This document shows, piece by piece, positions 47,860-60,000 of a stretch of 64,000 nucleotides of DNA. The stretch covers positions 124,001 through 188,000 of the forward strand of contig WPIO01000038.1 of the NCBI GenBank assembly GCA_009760855.2, given 5' to 3'. The notes beneath the pieces were generated by a model that did no database searches, was not told the origin of the DNA, and worked only from the letters and a program-made list of their open reading frames with translations. This DNA is from Cristatella mucedo (taxonomy: Eukaryota; Bryozoa; Phylactolaemata; Cristatellidae). The position numbers and the translations under genes are program-made. Position 1 is the stretch's first letter. Each line of letters opens with the position of its first letter.

Positions 47860-47990
47860 GCCTTACATAAATACAATTCATTTGTAAACAGCCCTACAAG
47901 AACTTAATCTCTATTCAGGTGCTTCACTTGTGTCATGGGGCTCGAACCCAAGACCTCGGTCGGGGCGACCACCTTAACCACTGTGTCAAA
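47860..47990 (-). mobile_element. SINE-2 copy
   Basis: Minus strand: A-box-like GACACAGTGGTTAAGGTGG, B box GGGTTCGAGCCCC (47938-47950), then GTGAAGCACCTGAATAGAGA and TTAAGTTCTTGTAGGGC, which follows the LINE-A 3' end. It has a better tRNA-like head than the copy at 7.87 kb. Confidence 0.75.
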
Positions 47991-48115
47991 CCCATCCCTT
48001 GCTCGGACCACGGGCCACCATCCCTTGCTCGGACCACGGGCCACCATCCCTTTCTCGGACCACGGGCCACCATTCCATGCCCGGGCCACCATCCCTTGCC
48101 CAGGCCATATCGGCT
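47991..48115 (+). repeat. 26-bp tandem repeat, ~4 copies
   Basis: A unit close to CATCCCTTGCTCGGACCACG plus GGCCAC is repeated four times and then decays. It lies just 3' of the FAM184-like exon on the gene's strand. Confidence 0.9.
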
Positions 48116-48186
48116 CGAGCACCTTGCCTGCGTAGCACCGAGGGCCAAGCACTGTGGGACAGGGCACCGCGCTGGCTGCTACTTAC

Positions 48187-48537
48187 CTCTATCTTCTCGA
48201 CCACTGCCACGTCTTCGAAGCTCTGGCTCAGAGCGTAGGAGAAGGCTTTCGCACTCCGGCCTCCGGACCTGGGCGGACCTTGCTGGACTGGCAGTCTTGG
48301 CGTTTCGATTCCCCTCTCGTTGCCGCTGCCGCCGCTGCCACTGCCGCCGCCCCCTCCAGTGACGCCATTGCTGCCGCCACCGACGCCATTGCTACCGACG
48401 TGAGCGCCAGCGCGCACGTCCACAAGCACCGGCATGGTGCTCGTGAACATCCTGTTGAAGTTGCCCTCCCTGTTTCTTAGCTCCAGACGGTAGCGCTGGA
48501 CCTCCTTGCGCAGTCGCTCGAGCTCGTCATTGGACTC
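48187..48537 (-). CDS. FAM184: FAM184-like protein, C-terminal-type exon
   Basis: The exon reads on the minus strand from an acceptor (TCTTTGCAG|GAG) at 48537 to a perfect donor (AG|GTAAGT) at 48187; both borders are phase 0 (117 codons). It begins 'ESNDELERLRKEVQRY' and continues 'RLELRNREGNFNRMF', which matches the conserved FAM184A segment 'DNKFYQLELVNRETNFNKVF' near that protein's C-terminus. A Gly/Ser-rich low-complexity stretch and 'FSYALSQSFEDVAVVEKIE' follow. The donor implies at least one more exon further left, which I could not find. The biochemical function of FAM184 proteins is not established; they are predicted long coiled coils. Confidence 0.75.
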
Positions 48538-49210
48538 CTGCAAAGACCAGGCAGCACCAGTAAGGACCAGGCAGCACCTTTCGGCAGAGCCACTGCAGTC
48601 ACTGGCTGCTGGCACCTACTGGAAGCTTCCAGTACGTCAAGCAGCAGCGGCCGTGACACGGCAGCCACAGCAGCAGTAGCATCGGTAGCATAGCAATTCC
48701 AACGGCATGTCAACAGGCTAATGATTACGGCCTGTGCAAATGACAGTGTAAAAGAGCACCAAGACACCAAATACAGGCAAATAAGGCAAGGTCAATCAGG
48801 CATGCATAAAGATCTAGAGCACGGTTGCGCAAACACGGTGTTCAGGTGCACGTGAATGCAGTATACGCACGGCATGAATTGTCACGCACGGTGCTTTTTT
48901 GCATTCCAGTTGCTTGAACGACATTTGCGAAGCAGCTCACAGAGCAGCTCACAGAGCAGTGACTGAGCAGTTTTGTCCTCCCATCCTCCCTTGGTTAACT
49001 CTCTGCTTGTTCTATCAAGAGGCCAGATGCTTGATGCTGCACAGTAAACCAAGAAAGGTGGCTTAAATGAAGGAATTACTTGCTAGGGTTTGCCTATTCC
49101 GTCGCTGGCCCTGATACTGCCACCAATAATACCGCCGATGCGGCCGCTTTTGCAGTTTCTACGGCTGTAAGTACCCCTCGCAACTGCCAACGACGCGACT
49201 ACCGCTTGAC

Positions 49211-49237
49211 GCTGCTGCTGCTGCTGCTGCTGCTGCC
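49211..49237 (+). repeat. (CTG)n microsatellite
   Basis: About eight CTG triplets in the FAM184-like intron. Confidence 0.9.
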
Positions 49238-49542
49238 ACTGTAGCTGTAGCGGATCATCGTCGCTCGCTCAGGCAGCATCGTTGGCAGCTGTGCACCATT
49301 GCTGCCAGCGGCTCTGAATGAGCAGCTTTATCGCATCGTCTGCCTGCAGTGTGAGACTGCTTAGCACTCAACGTTCGACGTCTTCACAAGTGGTGATATT
49401 GTGCTACCTGTACATGTAGCAGCAGATATGACAGCGAACTTGTCTTCCATCGGGACACTATCACTTAATCTAGCCTCACAGGGCAACCTTGGCAACCGGC
49501 AGAAAGTACAAGCTGAAATGGATGGTAACAAAGCAGCTATAT

Positions 49543-49545
<3 letters not shown>

Positions 49546-49577
<32 letters not shown>
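49546..49577 (+). repeat. (CA)n microsatellite
   Basis: A CA run of about 30 bp in the FAM184-like intron. Confidence 0.95.
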
Positions 49578-49582
<5 letters not shown>

Positions 49583-50109
49583 GCTGCTGTATATTTTCAA
49601 AGAGGGCCTCGGACCAGCTTTGTCACGATCAAGCAATGCTGCAGGCACTGTTTAGGAAGTTCCGCCCAAGCTCTGCTACGAGGAGGACAAGCTACATGCT
49701 CCAGCTGCTGGGTAAAATCACACGTTGTAGTTGCTGAGGTCAATTCTTTTTGGACCAGTCTACAGTAGCCTGCCGAGGGGAAGGCACTGTCTGTGCCTAA
49801 CTTCAGGCTTTTCAAATTGAGGCACAATAATTGTGTTACTGCTCCGGGCGATGGCCCTCTAAGTAATCGGAGCATCGGGATGCTCACACAAAACGGGAGA
49901 TGGCAACTTTCTTAGGGAACGGGAGATGGCAACTTTCTTAGGGAACCGAACATGCAGGCTCAGCCAGTGCCAGCGATGACGTTGACACTTATTGACGACA
50001 CGTATATCCAGGCCTCGACAGAAAGCCGGAGAGCAACAGCATCAACCAAAACAGTCGATACCGACACAATTAATCAGGACTGGTGACTGCCTTTTTGACA
50101 ATGACTAAG

Positions 50110-50800
50110 TTAATTAACTGCACTAGGGAGACTCTGTGGCCTACGATCTGTCAAATGTGTCCGGTGGCCACCTGCGATGTCTAGTCGTGCGTCAGTCCGG
50201 CAGGACGTTGAGCCGTCATGAAAAGCTTGTTGCCGCCCGACCCACGGGGGGCCCCGAGGGGGGGATAGGAGAGCTGGTTTCGCAGAATGGCGGGGAGACT
50301 GACTCCTGCTGCTCCTCCTCTCCATCCAGCCGCCCACGACGGACGGACGGGCGGGGTGGGGGGCTGAGCAGCCAGAGGGCTGAGCTGAAAGCCGAAGCAA
50401 ACAGGCGGTGGGCGTTGCTCGCCGTTGCCCGCCCGGCTCAATCAGCCGATCAGTTCGGCGACTGGTGGCCCTGAACGGCGGCTGACGACTCGAGCGCCTG
50501 CTGCCACGCGCGAGTGCCCGTCTTGCTGCGCTCTGGAGAGTTGCTGGCCATAGAGCTGACTACAATGAAATCGCTCCGGCGGCGGCTTTCGCAAGGCCTT
50601 TGCTCGCGGGACTCGCACAAGAGGTCGATTCGCACAGGTCGTTGCGAATGGGTACAGCTCAAGAGGGTCTTCACTCTAGGCGTACGAGTAGGCGCTGGGT
50701 CGCCGCCACCTGGGTGGCCATTCCGGACGCTCGACGAGCAAAAGTGCAATACAATGCAGAGCACGCGCTGAGCGGCACAATCTAAACGGTTTGAGGCCCC
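50110..50800. promoter_or_regulatory. CpG-rich block inside the FAM184-like intron
   Basis: GC- and CpG-rich DNA with a C-homopolymer near 50795-50803. A minus-strand frame here starts 'MASNSPERSKTG' and could be an alternative first exon, but no donor is convincing. It may be an internal promoter. Confidence 0.3.
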
Positions 50801-51462
50801 CCCGGCGAAGAAATATCCCACGCGATTTTCACTTTTCCCACGAATGACTAGAACGCGTAAAAAACTATAGAAAATTCCAGGGGGGGCAGAGGCTGTGAGG
50901 CTGACCTGGCGTAGATATACATCGTTTATGATATTCCTACTAAATTAAAGCGAGAATGTCCGTCCGTCCGTCCCTCCATCACACGGCAAGATGGCGACCA
51001 GTACTTCGGGAGTGATGTGCACTGGACTGCAATTCTACTACGAATCAGCGAAGCCAGTCCACAGGTAGTGAGCTCTAGTATGATATATTATATATTACAT
51101 ATTATATGCTGTATAGTACTTATTGTATTATATTATATATTACATTTTAAATATTATATAGTATGTTCTAGAATGCGGTAATGCCGGAATACCCGTTGCT
51201 GTCATCAAATAAATGCAAGGGCTGAGAGTTGTGTCTCGAAACAGCTGTCACCACGAAAGTAGAAGTGTCTTCGACCATCGTCGGCTGCTCTTGTGAGTCT
51301 CCGCAGCGAATATACGCCATCCTAATCACCGCTAATCTGCTGAGATCGGCGAGTCGGCAGGACTTTAATCTGCGACAGCGGATGCCATTGGTTCATTCTC
51401 GAGAAGGGTCGACACACTCGCCTTAACTTAAGCCGCGTTTACACCATCGACTCGCCACCTTA

Positions 51463-51545
51463 CCATTAATAATAATAACTCACTTGATAAAGCGCCCTCA
51501 GAGAACTTAATCTCTCTCTCTAGGCGCTTTAAATTTGCTGTAAAG
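51463..51545 (-). mobile_element. LINE-A 3' tail remnant
   Basis: AAT-rich start, then CACTTGATAAAGCGCCCTCA and the rest of the terminal stem with an extra TCTC expansion. Only about 80 bp remain. Confidence 0.8.
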
Positions 51546-52375
51546 TGAAATTGCCAGCTAAACACCAAGCGGGACGCTGGCTGATTGGAAAAATTGTTGG
51601 AAGACACAGTCCCGCCCACGATCTCCGGCTCAAATGCTGGAGATTGGGTATAAGACCGCCCACATCGGCAGCCCGGCCCGAGGATTGGGGAGATTTTCTT
51701 TTTGGGATTAATGAAACTACCCCGTAACTTCAAAAGCTTGGCGAAAATGGTGTCTCCGATAAGGTAACGCTTCTTAATTACGAATGGAATTTAGTTTTAA
51801 AGAAGTCGGAATATACTGCCGGTCTATTAAAAGTGAGACGAAGCAAATATTAAGAGAATGGGTGCGGCCGCCTCCCGATACTCAACTCGTGGTTTTTGTG
51901 CTTTCTCTACTCCAAAGTACTTCGTCCTTACCCATTTGGATAAATTACTCCTTCAGCCAAATACGCAACTTCGCTTTCGGTTTGGACAAAAGAAAACCTC
52001 GCTTCCCGGTAGTCATACTCTTTTCAGCACGCAGGCGCACACCGACGGGCCTTTGCCGGCCACGCGGCGCCGCTTTACGGGCCGATCACTCCTCCTTCGC
52101 TAATCCGACGCGGCCGCGAGCAGCCAGCCACCTGCCTGCCAGCCGCGGACGACCTGCCTCGGAGACCAACCGACCGAACGACCGACCGACGAGCCGGGCG
52201 TGCGCCACTCCTCGAGTGAGCGATGCGACGTCGGCCGCGAGTCGCGGTCTCCCCCCCCCCCCGCGCCGCCGGCCGAGCAATGGCGGCGGCAAGCGACGAC
52301 CTCGCCGCGCCGCGAAAGCGCTCGCCCGGCGGACTGCCGGCGGACTTCGTGCGCACGCGCGCCGCGCTCTCTCAC

Positions 52376-53251
52376 CCAGCCGAACGTCGCCGCCGCTGAG
52401 GAGGCCGCCGCCGCAGCAGTTGCCGCCGGCGTGCCGCCGCCGCCGCCGATGGAGGTTCGGCGCAGCGAGGCGAGCTCATGGTCGCGCCTCGCCAGCTCCT
52501 TTCGCAGAGCTCGCGCGTCCGCCTCGAGCTGCAGCGAGCGCTGGCGCAGCACCTCGCCGTTCGTCGTCGCCTCGTCGAGCATCGACTGGCGCCGCTGCAG
52601 CTCCTCCTCGAGCCGGCGCGCCGCCTGCGCGGCGGCCTCGTCCGCGTCGCGCGCCCGCCGCTCGGCGTCGCGCGCCCGCCGCTCGGCGACGGCGAGCGAG
52701 CGCGTCAGGCGCTCGACGTCCTGCTCGCGCTGCTGCAGCTCGCCCGCGCGGCCGTCGGCGCTCTCCGCGGCGCCCTTGCGCAGCAGCTCGATGTCGCGCT
52801 GCGCGCCGATCAGGAGGTCACGCAGGTGCTGCACCTCGAGCCGATTGGCGGCGGCCTGCTGCGCCCCGGCGTCGAGCCGCCGCGCCCAGTCGGCGTCGCG
52901 AGCGGCGAGCTCGCGCTCGTGCTGCGCGCGCAGCGCCGCAGCCGCAGCCGCCTCGCGCTCCTCCTCGAGGGCGGCGCGCTCGGCGAGCGCGCGCGCCCGC
53001 TCGGCGGCCGCGGCGGCGCGCTCGGCCTCGTGCGTGCCGGCTGTCGCGCGCCGCAGCTCGTCGCCGTACAGGCGCTTGAGCGCGTGCAGCTCCACCTCGT
53101 GCTCATGGTTGCGCGTGAAGAGCATGTGGACGACTTGCGTCAGCTCGGCCACCTTTTTGGCCATCTTGTACTCCAGTCCTCTCTTCGCCGCCGGCGCCGC
53201 GGTGGTCGGCGCTCCAACAAGGGAGCGCTCGCGACTCGCGCCACCCGACAT
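52376..53251 (-). CDS. FAM184: FAM184-like protein, N-terminal coding exon
   Basis: A 292-codon exon from ATG at 53251 to a donor (CTGG|GTGAGA) at 52376, ending in phase 0, which matches the phase-0 acceptor at 48537. Residues 28-60 ('YKMAKKVAELTQVVHML', 'HEHEVELHALKRLYGDEL') match the conserved FAM184A start ('LKMSKKIAQLTKVIYAL', 'DEHESAIQALKDAHEEEI'). Residues ~60-262 form a nearly continuous Ala/Arg/Glu/Leu-rich coiled coil with heptad spacing, then a Gly/Ala-rich tail. GC content is extreme, so all six frames are open; this frame is chosen on homology, coiled-coil pattern and splice phase. The protein is probably a cytoplasmic structural coiled coil; its role is unknown. Confidence 0.82.
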
Positions 53252-54520
53252 TCTCCGCCGCTGTTCCGCCGCCGCCGCTGCGGCGGTAGACGCGACGAGC
53301 GCGACGCAGACGCCGGGGCGACTGCTGTTGCTGCGCAGGAGGAGACGACCCCTCTTTCCGTCGGCTGCGATCGGGCATGCTGCGCCGAGCTCTACAGAGA
53401 CGACGCAGCGCGAACGTCCATCGCAGCTGCGTCGCGGCCTGGCCTGACGGCGGATGCGCTACGGCGACACGGTTCGAACGGCGGCCGCGATGGCGCACTG
53501 ACGGTGCGAGCGGAAGTGCGCCGCGGTGGCGCGCAAGACGCCGGGGTTGCTTAGGTACGACGATAATCGATCGGCCGCGGCGTGCGCAGCCGTCGTGTTG
53601 GGGCCGACCCGATGGCGGGTCGGCCGTGGCGGCGCGTTCGCGCGCGCGAGAGCTCTTTCTGTACCGGCGGTTCGTGCTGCCTCGGCTCGCTGCGACTTGT
53701 GTCCTACCACCGCCCCGCTAGCCGCCGCCGCCGCCGCCGCCGCCGCAACCCTGCAGCCGCCGCCGCAACCCTGCAGCCGCCGCCGGAGCGATTGCGGTTA
53801 ACGCTCGCCCGACTAACAGGCGGTCGTTTACTGCCGTGTTTGTACTGTGCCGTGCAATCGCTGACCTAAAGCGGTCGTGCTACACAATGGGCCAGCCAGT
53901 CGGCGAGTACAATGGCGCCCCGCAGTGAATGCGGTCGGTCTGTAATTAGTTTCTGGTCACGCAGGCCCCCTCCCCCAACACCCAGCTCCCTCTCCTACCA
54001 GCCATCCGGCGCTCTGATATGGCCGTCTGTGCTTCGGCAGCAGCGTGCCCGCGCGTCTGGCATCTCAGCTCTCTACCCCGTGACCCTGCCGACTCTCCGA
54101 CCCGAATCAAGTAGCGAGCGGAGAGATAAAAGCCAGCTTCAGTACGAACCCGCGTCAGTCAGTGGCGGCCTTCTCCGACTGTTTATCGATGTGCCGCTCC
54201 GACTGCGACGCACGCACGACCGCGTCGCCGGCAACGAGTGCCCTAACGCGAAGCCGGATGCACGGCGAGGGGGGGACCTAATGGCCGGCCTCGAAGTGTG
54301 GGTCTAGAGAGTGGTAATGCCTGCATGCCATCCATCCGCAGGCTACTCGGAACTACCCGGCTCCGTGACCCTGAGGCTGAGGTCGGCTGCTCGCGTCTGC
54401 ACTGAATCCTCAGGTTATCTCGCTCTCCGATTGACGCTCGCCCTTCGCAGGCAAGTAACTCCTTCCCTGGGACCGCCCCCTCCCCTCATTCGCCTTGGCT
54501 GGCGGTTGCGGCACTGAGGT
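53252..54520 (-). promoter_or_regulatory. CpG-rich promoter region of the FAM184-like gene
   Basis: CpG-rich DNA extends about 1.2 kb upstream of the ATG, including a GCC run (53717-53745) and a 21-bp GCAACCCTGCAGCCGCCGCC-type unit repeated twice (53744-53786). I see no TATA box. Long open frames on both strands here are composition artefacts. Confidence 0.5.
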
Positions 54521-54524
54521 TCGA

Positions 54525-56130
54525 AGATAATAATAATTTGTACATTTGCATAGCACCCTCGGAGAACGTAATCTCTTTCGAGGCACTCTACATATGTTGT
54601 AAAGAAAGCACGATCGATTGGTCATTGGTAACAGGCAAAATGTCAGCATGCTTGACAGGTTAGAGGTGACATGCACTGTGCCAACATGTAAAACATTGTT
54701 GATGGTGGCATGCAGAAGCACATAAAAGACGAATTACAATGAGCCACTCAACTGTGATATACAGGTGCATTCATAAGCTTCTTGTGAACTGTCAAGTCAG
54801 AGGATTCGTGACGTCAGCTGGGAATGAGTCACACTTGATTTGCCTGTAACTAGTAAGTTGGTTTTATCGTCACTCAATTTGAGATTTTGCTTGCTGTCAT
54901 CCACGTTCGGATGTCAGCAGTACATGCAGCAAAGTAGTTAAGTGAGTTTCACTTGCTTGAAGGCTGGTGGGAATCAAAGCACAGGTACTGCCATCGGCAT
55001 TGAAGTAAAAGCCTAGGTTATGCGATTACATCGGTGCAAGACAGAGATGAGAAGCTGAGCCCTGGGGTACCTCGTACTTTGGTGGCTCATAGGATGATTG
55101 TTGGTGGTTGTTATCACTGTTCTGCAGTATCCCATTAAGGTGTCACCTAAACCATTGCAGTGCAGTGCCAGTGATGCTCAGACGAGATGGGAGGCGCTCG
55201 AGGAGGACCAATAGCATAAAACGCTGCCGAAAGATCAAGCAAAACAAGCAGAGAGATTTTACCTAAGTCTGCATTCCCGAGAAGGTTAGACATACACCCT
55301 AAGGAATGCTGACTGATGAGCTCTGTGATTAGCTCAAAATCCAGACTGGAACCTACTTTCTAGGTTTGAGGTTTCAATATAAGAGTTCAGCTAATCTGCC
55401 ACAAGTTTCAGTGTCTTTTAGAGGAATGGAAGAAGGGAGACTGGGTGCAAGCTGCTAAGTTCTCTTGGTCTAGTGTGGCTTTCTTAATTAGTGGCCGAAC
55501 AACAGCTGTTATGAAAGATGCTAAGACAAATCCTGAAGCTAATGACAATTTCTTTAGCTTCGTATTTTGCCTGGCATCAGCTGAGCTATGCATCGCAGAA
55601 GTAGGACATTGGTAATAGGATCTAGAGGACTGGTAGTCTTCCTTGACAAGGAGATGAATTCCAGGATAAGGTCTCCATGGCATCCTTGAATGGAAACATT
55701 GAGGTGCTGCACAAAATTGAGGTAGAGGAGTCCTGTGGAGTTGTTATTGAGGGACATGAGTCCATAGGGGATGCTGCTACCTTGGCGATGGATTCGATGA
55801 TCTTGTCTATCCGGCTCACAAAGAAGCTAGAGAAGCGATTGGCTAGATCATCATATGGCTCACTAGGTAAGAAGCTAACCTGGGAGTGGTTAAGGAGATG
55901 GTTGGAGACAGACATTAGCATTTACGGATAACACATGTGTAATTCAGCAATATTGTGCATAGAAGCTAGACTTGGCCTTTGCTAGGATCGACAGGTATTA
56001 TCTACAACAGTTGTCTTCATACGCCTTACCGAGGACAATCAGTCCTGATATTTGGTATGCTTTCTCAAGCTTTCGCTTCGTAGACCTAGCTAGGTTAATG
56101 CTCGTGGTTGTCCGTAGGCTGCCGGGGGGG
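54525..56130 (-). mobile_element. LINE-A copy, old and gapped
   Basis: AAT run and stem-loop (54527-54600), 3' blocks (54600-54800), then RT blocks on the minus strand: the 'KLNDDKTNLL' equivalent near 54850-54890, the 'GFYFNADG' equivalent near 55000, the RT fingers near 55190-55260, the linker 'VRPLIKKATLDQENLA' (55460-55510) and 'EPYDDLANRFSSFFVSRIDK' (55800-55870). The RT C-terminal block is deleted. It has many breaks. From 56130 to 56860 nothing is recognised. Confidence 0.75.
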
Positions 56131-56866
56131 GGAGGGCGAACAGTTCGCTTTGATCTCGAGTTCCCTGCCGGATGTTACAAAGAGGTTAAATAGCTGCACT
56201 GAAGCGCACTTCTAATTGACAGTAGCAATTTTGACTTCATCCACCGGTGATCTGCCCGAATCGAATCCGTTAAACATCGAAGTCGGGCGATAGTCTGCCA
56301 GCTCCACCCTAATATTCGAGTCGAGGCAGTTAAGCTGCACTCAGGGCATTGAACGAGAGATGTCGCTGATGCTGGACACCTGTAACATTTCTCACGTGGC
56401 TGCCGAATAGACAGCTCTACTATATGTGCATGGGACTTGAAGTATTAGGGTTTGAGCTCTCAAAATTGCTGGCACGTTCCATTACTGTCTGCATACCTGA
56501 ATCTATTTGTGCTGCACCTACAAGTCGCCATCCACGATTCAAGGCTCAGGCGTCGTTCATCGCCATCATTCATCGCCAGTCGGCAATAGTTAAATAGCAT
56601 AGCACGTTTCTCTTTTATCGGGTAGATCTAAAAAAAACTTCCGAACGATTACTTCTGTGCGGATTTTCAGGAGCTCCAAGATGCGTACCGATGTTTTTCG
56701 GAGACTGGCTTTAGAACCTTTTGACGGCGGCAGAGAGCCTTCGGCACTCAGCTTCATGCTGTTGCATTCCAGAGAGAAGCCGCCAATTGCGATGGTATTG
56801 TGCGAGTGCTTCGGGCAGATTGCCTTCGGGGGGGCTGGGCTCACAGTTCCTAGCTCTACAGGTGGG

Positions 56867-57020
56867 AGGTGTTATTATAAGACGCTTTGTGCATGAACAG
56901 AACAAGTTTATTGGCAGCCGCTATGTTTACTCTCAGGACCGCAGGGCGAGAGTGACCTCTCTTTATTAGTCACGTTAATGTGGCTCGGCTCCTGTAGCTC
57001 ATGCTATCGCACCTTCACTC
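56867..57020 (-). repeat. Candidate 3' LTR end of the Ty3/Gypsy fossil
   Basis: Downstream of the integrase region on the minus strand lie two AATAAA signals and an end of the form TATAATAACA, as expected of an LTR. No matching second copy was found beyond the gag region, so this assignment is weak and the age cannot be estimated from an LTR pair. Confidence 0.3.
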
Positions 57021-57029
57021 CAAATAGGA

Positions 57030-60000
57030 CCAGTCTCGTTTCAAAGATCTAGCGTTCGGACCAGCTTTACCACCCTGCCGGACCTTGTTGCCATTTGATC
57101 TTGAGAGGAGTGCATCTCATCGGCAATACTTTGAGGCCGATCTTGAACTGCAGTTGTAGGGTTCGGTAGATGTTGGGAAGTGCCGGGAGATTCGCTGCTC
57201 TTGACTTGCAGATCGGTGTGAATGAATCGGTCGAAGATGCCTTCTGTTCCACCGAAGTCTGCTGCCATTATCAGTCTGCACGAAAAACGACCTGCTACAG
57301 CTGTCACCGTTGCATGTGTGCTCCAGCTGTTTTCGCCATCAGTCTATACTAATAACTGTTGGCCCGGTTGAAGAGGTGGAAGTGAGCGAGCACAATGATG
57401 GCAATCGTTGTGGTACTGCTGAAGCTCTTTGGCACGGTCGTCGTTGAGTTGCACTGCATCCTTTGCCGGCCGTTGTGATTCGACGTGCCGATGCTGCACA
57501 GGAAATGTCGTCCTAATCTGTCGTCCATGATCAGTTGTGCTGGGCTGAAGACCGTAGAGGTGCCAAGTGTCGACCTTTACATCATTAAAGCGAGGCACGG
57601 ATCAGGTTGCCTCACAATAGATTTGGCTGTTTGCATAGCTCTTTCCACTTCTCCGTTCGTTTGTGGAAAGTGTGGGCTGGTCGTGATGTGTTTGAACCCG
57701 GATCGTCTCGTGTAAAAGATCATATGGGAATCATATGAGAATTGTGAACCATTGTCAGATTGCATTGACACTGGTATACCTCAGCGAGAAAAAATGGTCT
57801 GTAGTTCGGCAACAGCTTCTTTGGTCGTCGATAATGATAGTGTAGTGATTTCCATATGTCAAGAATAAAAGTCGATTACAATCAGGTACTGTCGTTCCTC
57901 GTGTTAGAAGAGATCGGCAGTGACTTGTTTCCAAGGAACACTGGACAACGGTGTCGGGATGAGTGGCTCATGCAGTTGTCTTCTTTGATTGTTTCGACTG
58001 AAGCTGCAAGAATCCAAAAATTTCTTAACGTGTTGGCTAATGCCTAGCCAGTACACACACGACCTTGCTCGGTCCCAACATCTGGTCCTGCCCCTGGTGG
58101 CCATCGCGGATCCACTCCAATGGAAAATCCTGCTGGCTTTGAGGGATCTGTATGTGATATTTGTGTGGGATAGGAGTAAACAATTGCAAACAGAAAGATG
58201 GCTACTTATGGCGAAGTACTTCCGCAAGGTTTCTCGTAGGCCCTTACTCGATTTAGGCCACCATAATAAATGACAGCCTGTAGCTCGATGTCGTCAGCGG
58301 TAGCCTGCTTTGCTCCGCTCAAACGAGCTACTGAAGGTGATCTAGCAACGGCAGTGTCTATGTAGAGCTGAACGGCTTCGACAAGGTCGTGTTCCTCGCT
58401 CCTACTTAATGGCGCTCTCGACAACGTATCAGCTATCACCAGAATCTTCCCAGGCACATACACGGCGAGAGGGTTAAACGCATCATTCGCATTTCAATAG
58501 GCGTTGGCAACTAACCGGACCAAGTTCAAGGTCCTTGGTCATCAGTAACGGAATAAGTGGTTTGTGGTCAAGAGTGTGAAGTGCAAAGATCGAAAGAAGC
58601 AAGCCATCAAGCAACTGGTCGAATTCTTTTCACGCCCACAGCTCCGCAGCAAGACACTCTTTTTTCGATCTGGGCATATCTCGTTTTGGCGCCTGACAAC
58701 GTACGGGGTGCAAATGCGACAGGCCGCAAATCTTGCTCTCCCGATCCATGGCACTGCAGCAGCACGGGGCCTAGACCATAGCTACTGGCGTCGGCACTGA
58801 CAATCACCGACTTTTGGAGGTTGAAATAAGCCAACAACCGGTGCCTAATTCAAAAGCAACTTCGCTTTCCGGAATCCTTCCTTCTGGTTAGGCCCCCAGT
58901 ACCGCTCTGAGTCAGATAAGAGAAGATCTTTTAGTGGTTTCAAGGCAGTGCCCACATTTGGCAAAATCGGCCAAGGTAGTCCATCATACCAAGGCATCGC
59001 CTTAGCTCAGCTAGGTTGGCCAGATCAGAGAGGTTGATGATAGCTTCTTTTTTGTCGTCCGATGGTTGGATACCGCTGGCATAAAAACTAGGCCCTAAGA
59101 ACGTCAAGGTCGGCTGGAGGAATATATACTAGTCTCTGTTCAACTTTAAACCCGACTTTGTAGTAGCGGAAATGAAGCGAGGCGGTCTATCACACGCTCA
59201 GCTGCCGCCCATCCGTACACTAAAACATCGTCCGTATAAATAGCTACTCCTTTGATCTCACCCAAGACGTCGTGCATGAGCCGCTGAAAGATCTCCGGCG
59301 TGCTAGAAATGCCAAAGGACATCCAGCGAAAGCAAAAATGTCCAAGCGGTGTTATAAACCTCGTTAAGCAAGTGCTCTCGAGGGACAATGGAATAGCCCC
59401 AAATCCACTGGAGGCATCCAATTTAGAGAACAGTGTAGGACCTAGAAGCTTAGGAAAAATCTCATCAAGCGTAGTTATCACGTACCTTTCACGAACTACT
59501 GCTTGATTCAAGAGCTTCAAGGCGACAGAAAGGCGGACTTTGCCGCTGGGCTTCAGGACCAGTGCGATTGGAGAGAACCACTCGGTCAGATCAGACACAC
59601 CTTCAAGGGTGCCGTTCTTCTCCATTCGAAGGAGTTCGTCTTTTGCCAAAGGGAGCAGTGATCTAAGCATGTGGTGAGCTTTGTGTACACAGTAGTATGG
59701 TTCTACATCTGCTAGAGATGGATTTTCAGCTGCTGGCATTATATTAATCCGATATTTCCAAACACCGGATCTCGAAGAATAGTCTCCTCGAAGCTGGGTT
59801 TTATCAGTATCATGCACAGAGAAGCTTGTCGGCTGAGGAAATTATTTCTTTCCCCAGCGACTACATAGACTGGCAACAGGTAAATCGTTCCTTTCCGCTT
59901 CAACCTCGCTTTAAAGGTGCCCTTACAGGCCTGGCGGCTGTCGACACTGTGTAGTTTTGCCGCTGTAGGCTCGAGACGAGGTGGTCGTAGTATTCGAGCA

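Larger units (their letters stand above)
48538..52375 (-). other. Intron of the FAM184-like gene (possibly with undetected exons)
   Basis: This is the region between the two recognised exons. FAM184A proteins are over 1,000 aa, while the two exons give 409 aa, so middle coiled-coil exons are either missing from this gene or not recognised by me. The region holds a CTG run, a CA run, a CpG-rich block (50110-50800), a short GTCC run (50957-50974), AT-rich DNA (51075-51170) and a LINE-A tail (51463-51545). Confidence 0.5.

Noticed and set aside
50930-51180. Possible Helitron-type end suggested by the GTCC run and AT-rich DNA
   Set aside because: I could not see a defined CTRR end with hairpin or a matching second end.
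51784-53554. Long plus-strand frames (358-431 codons)
   Set aside because: Antisense to the GC-rich FAM184-like exon; Arg/Ala/Pro-rich composition artefacts, while the minus frame has homology, a coiled-coil pattern and matching splice phase.
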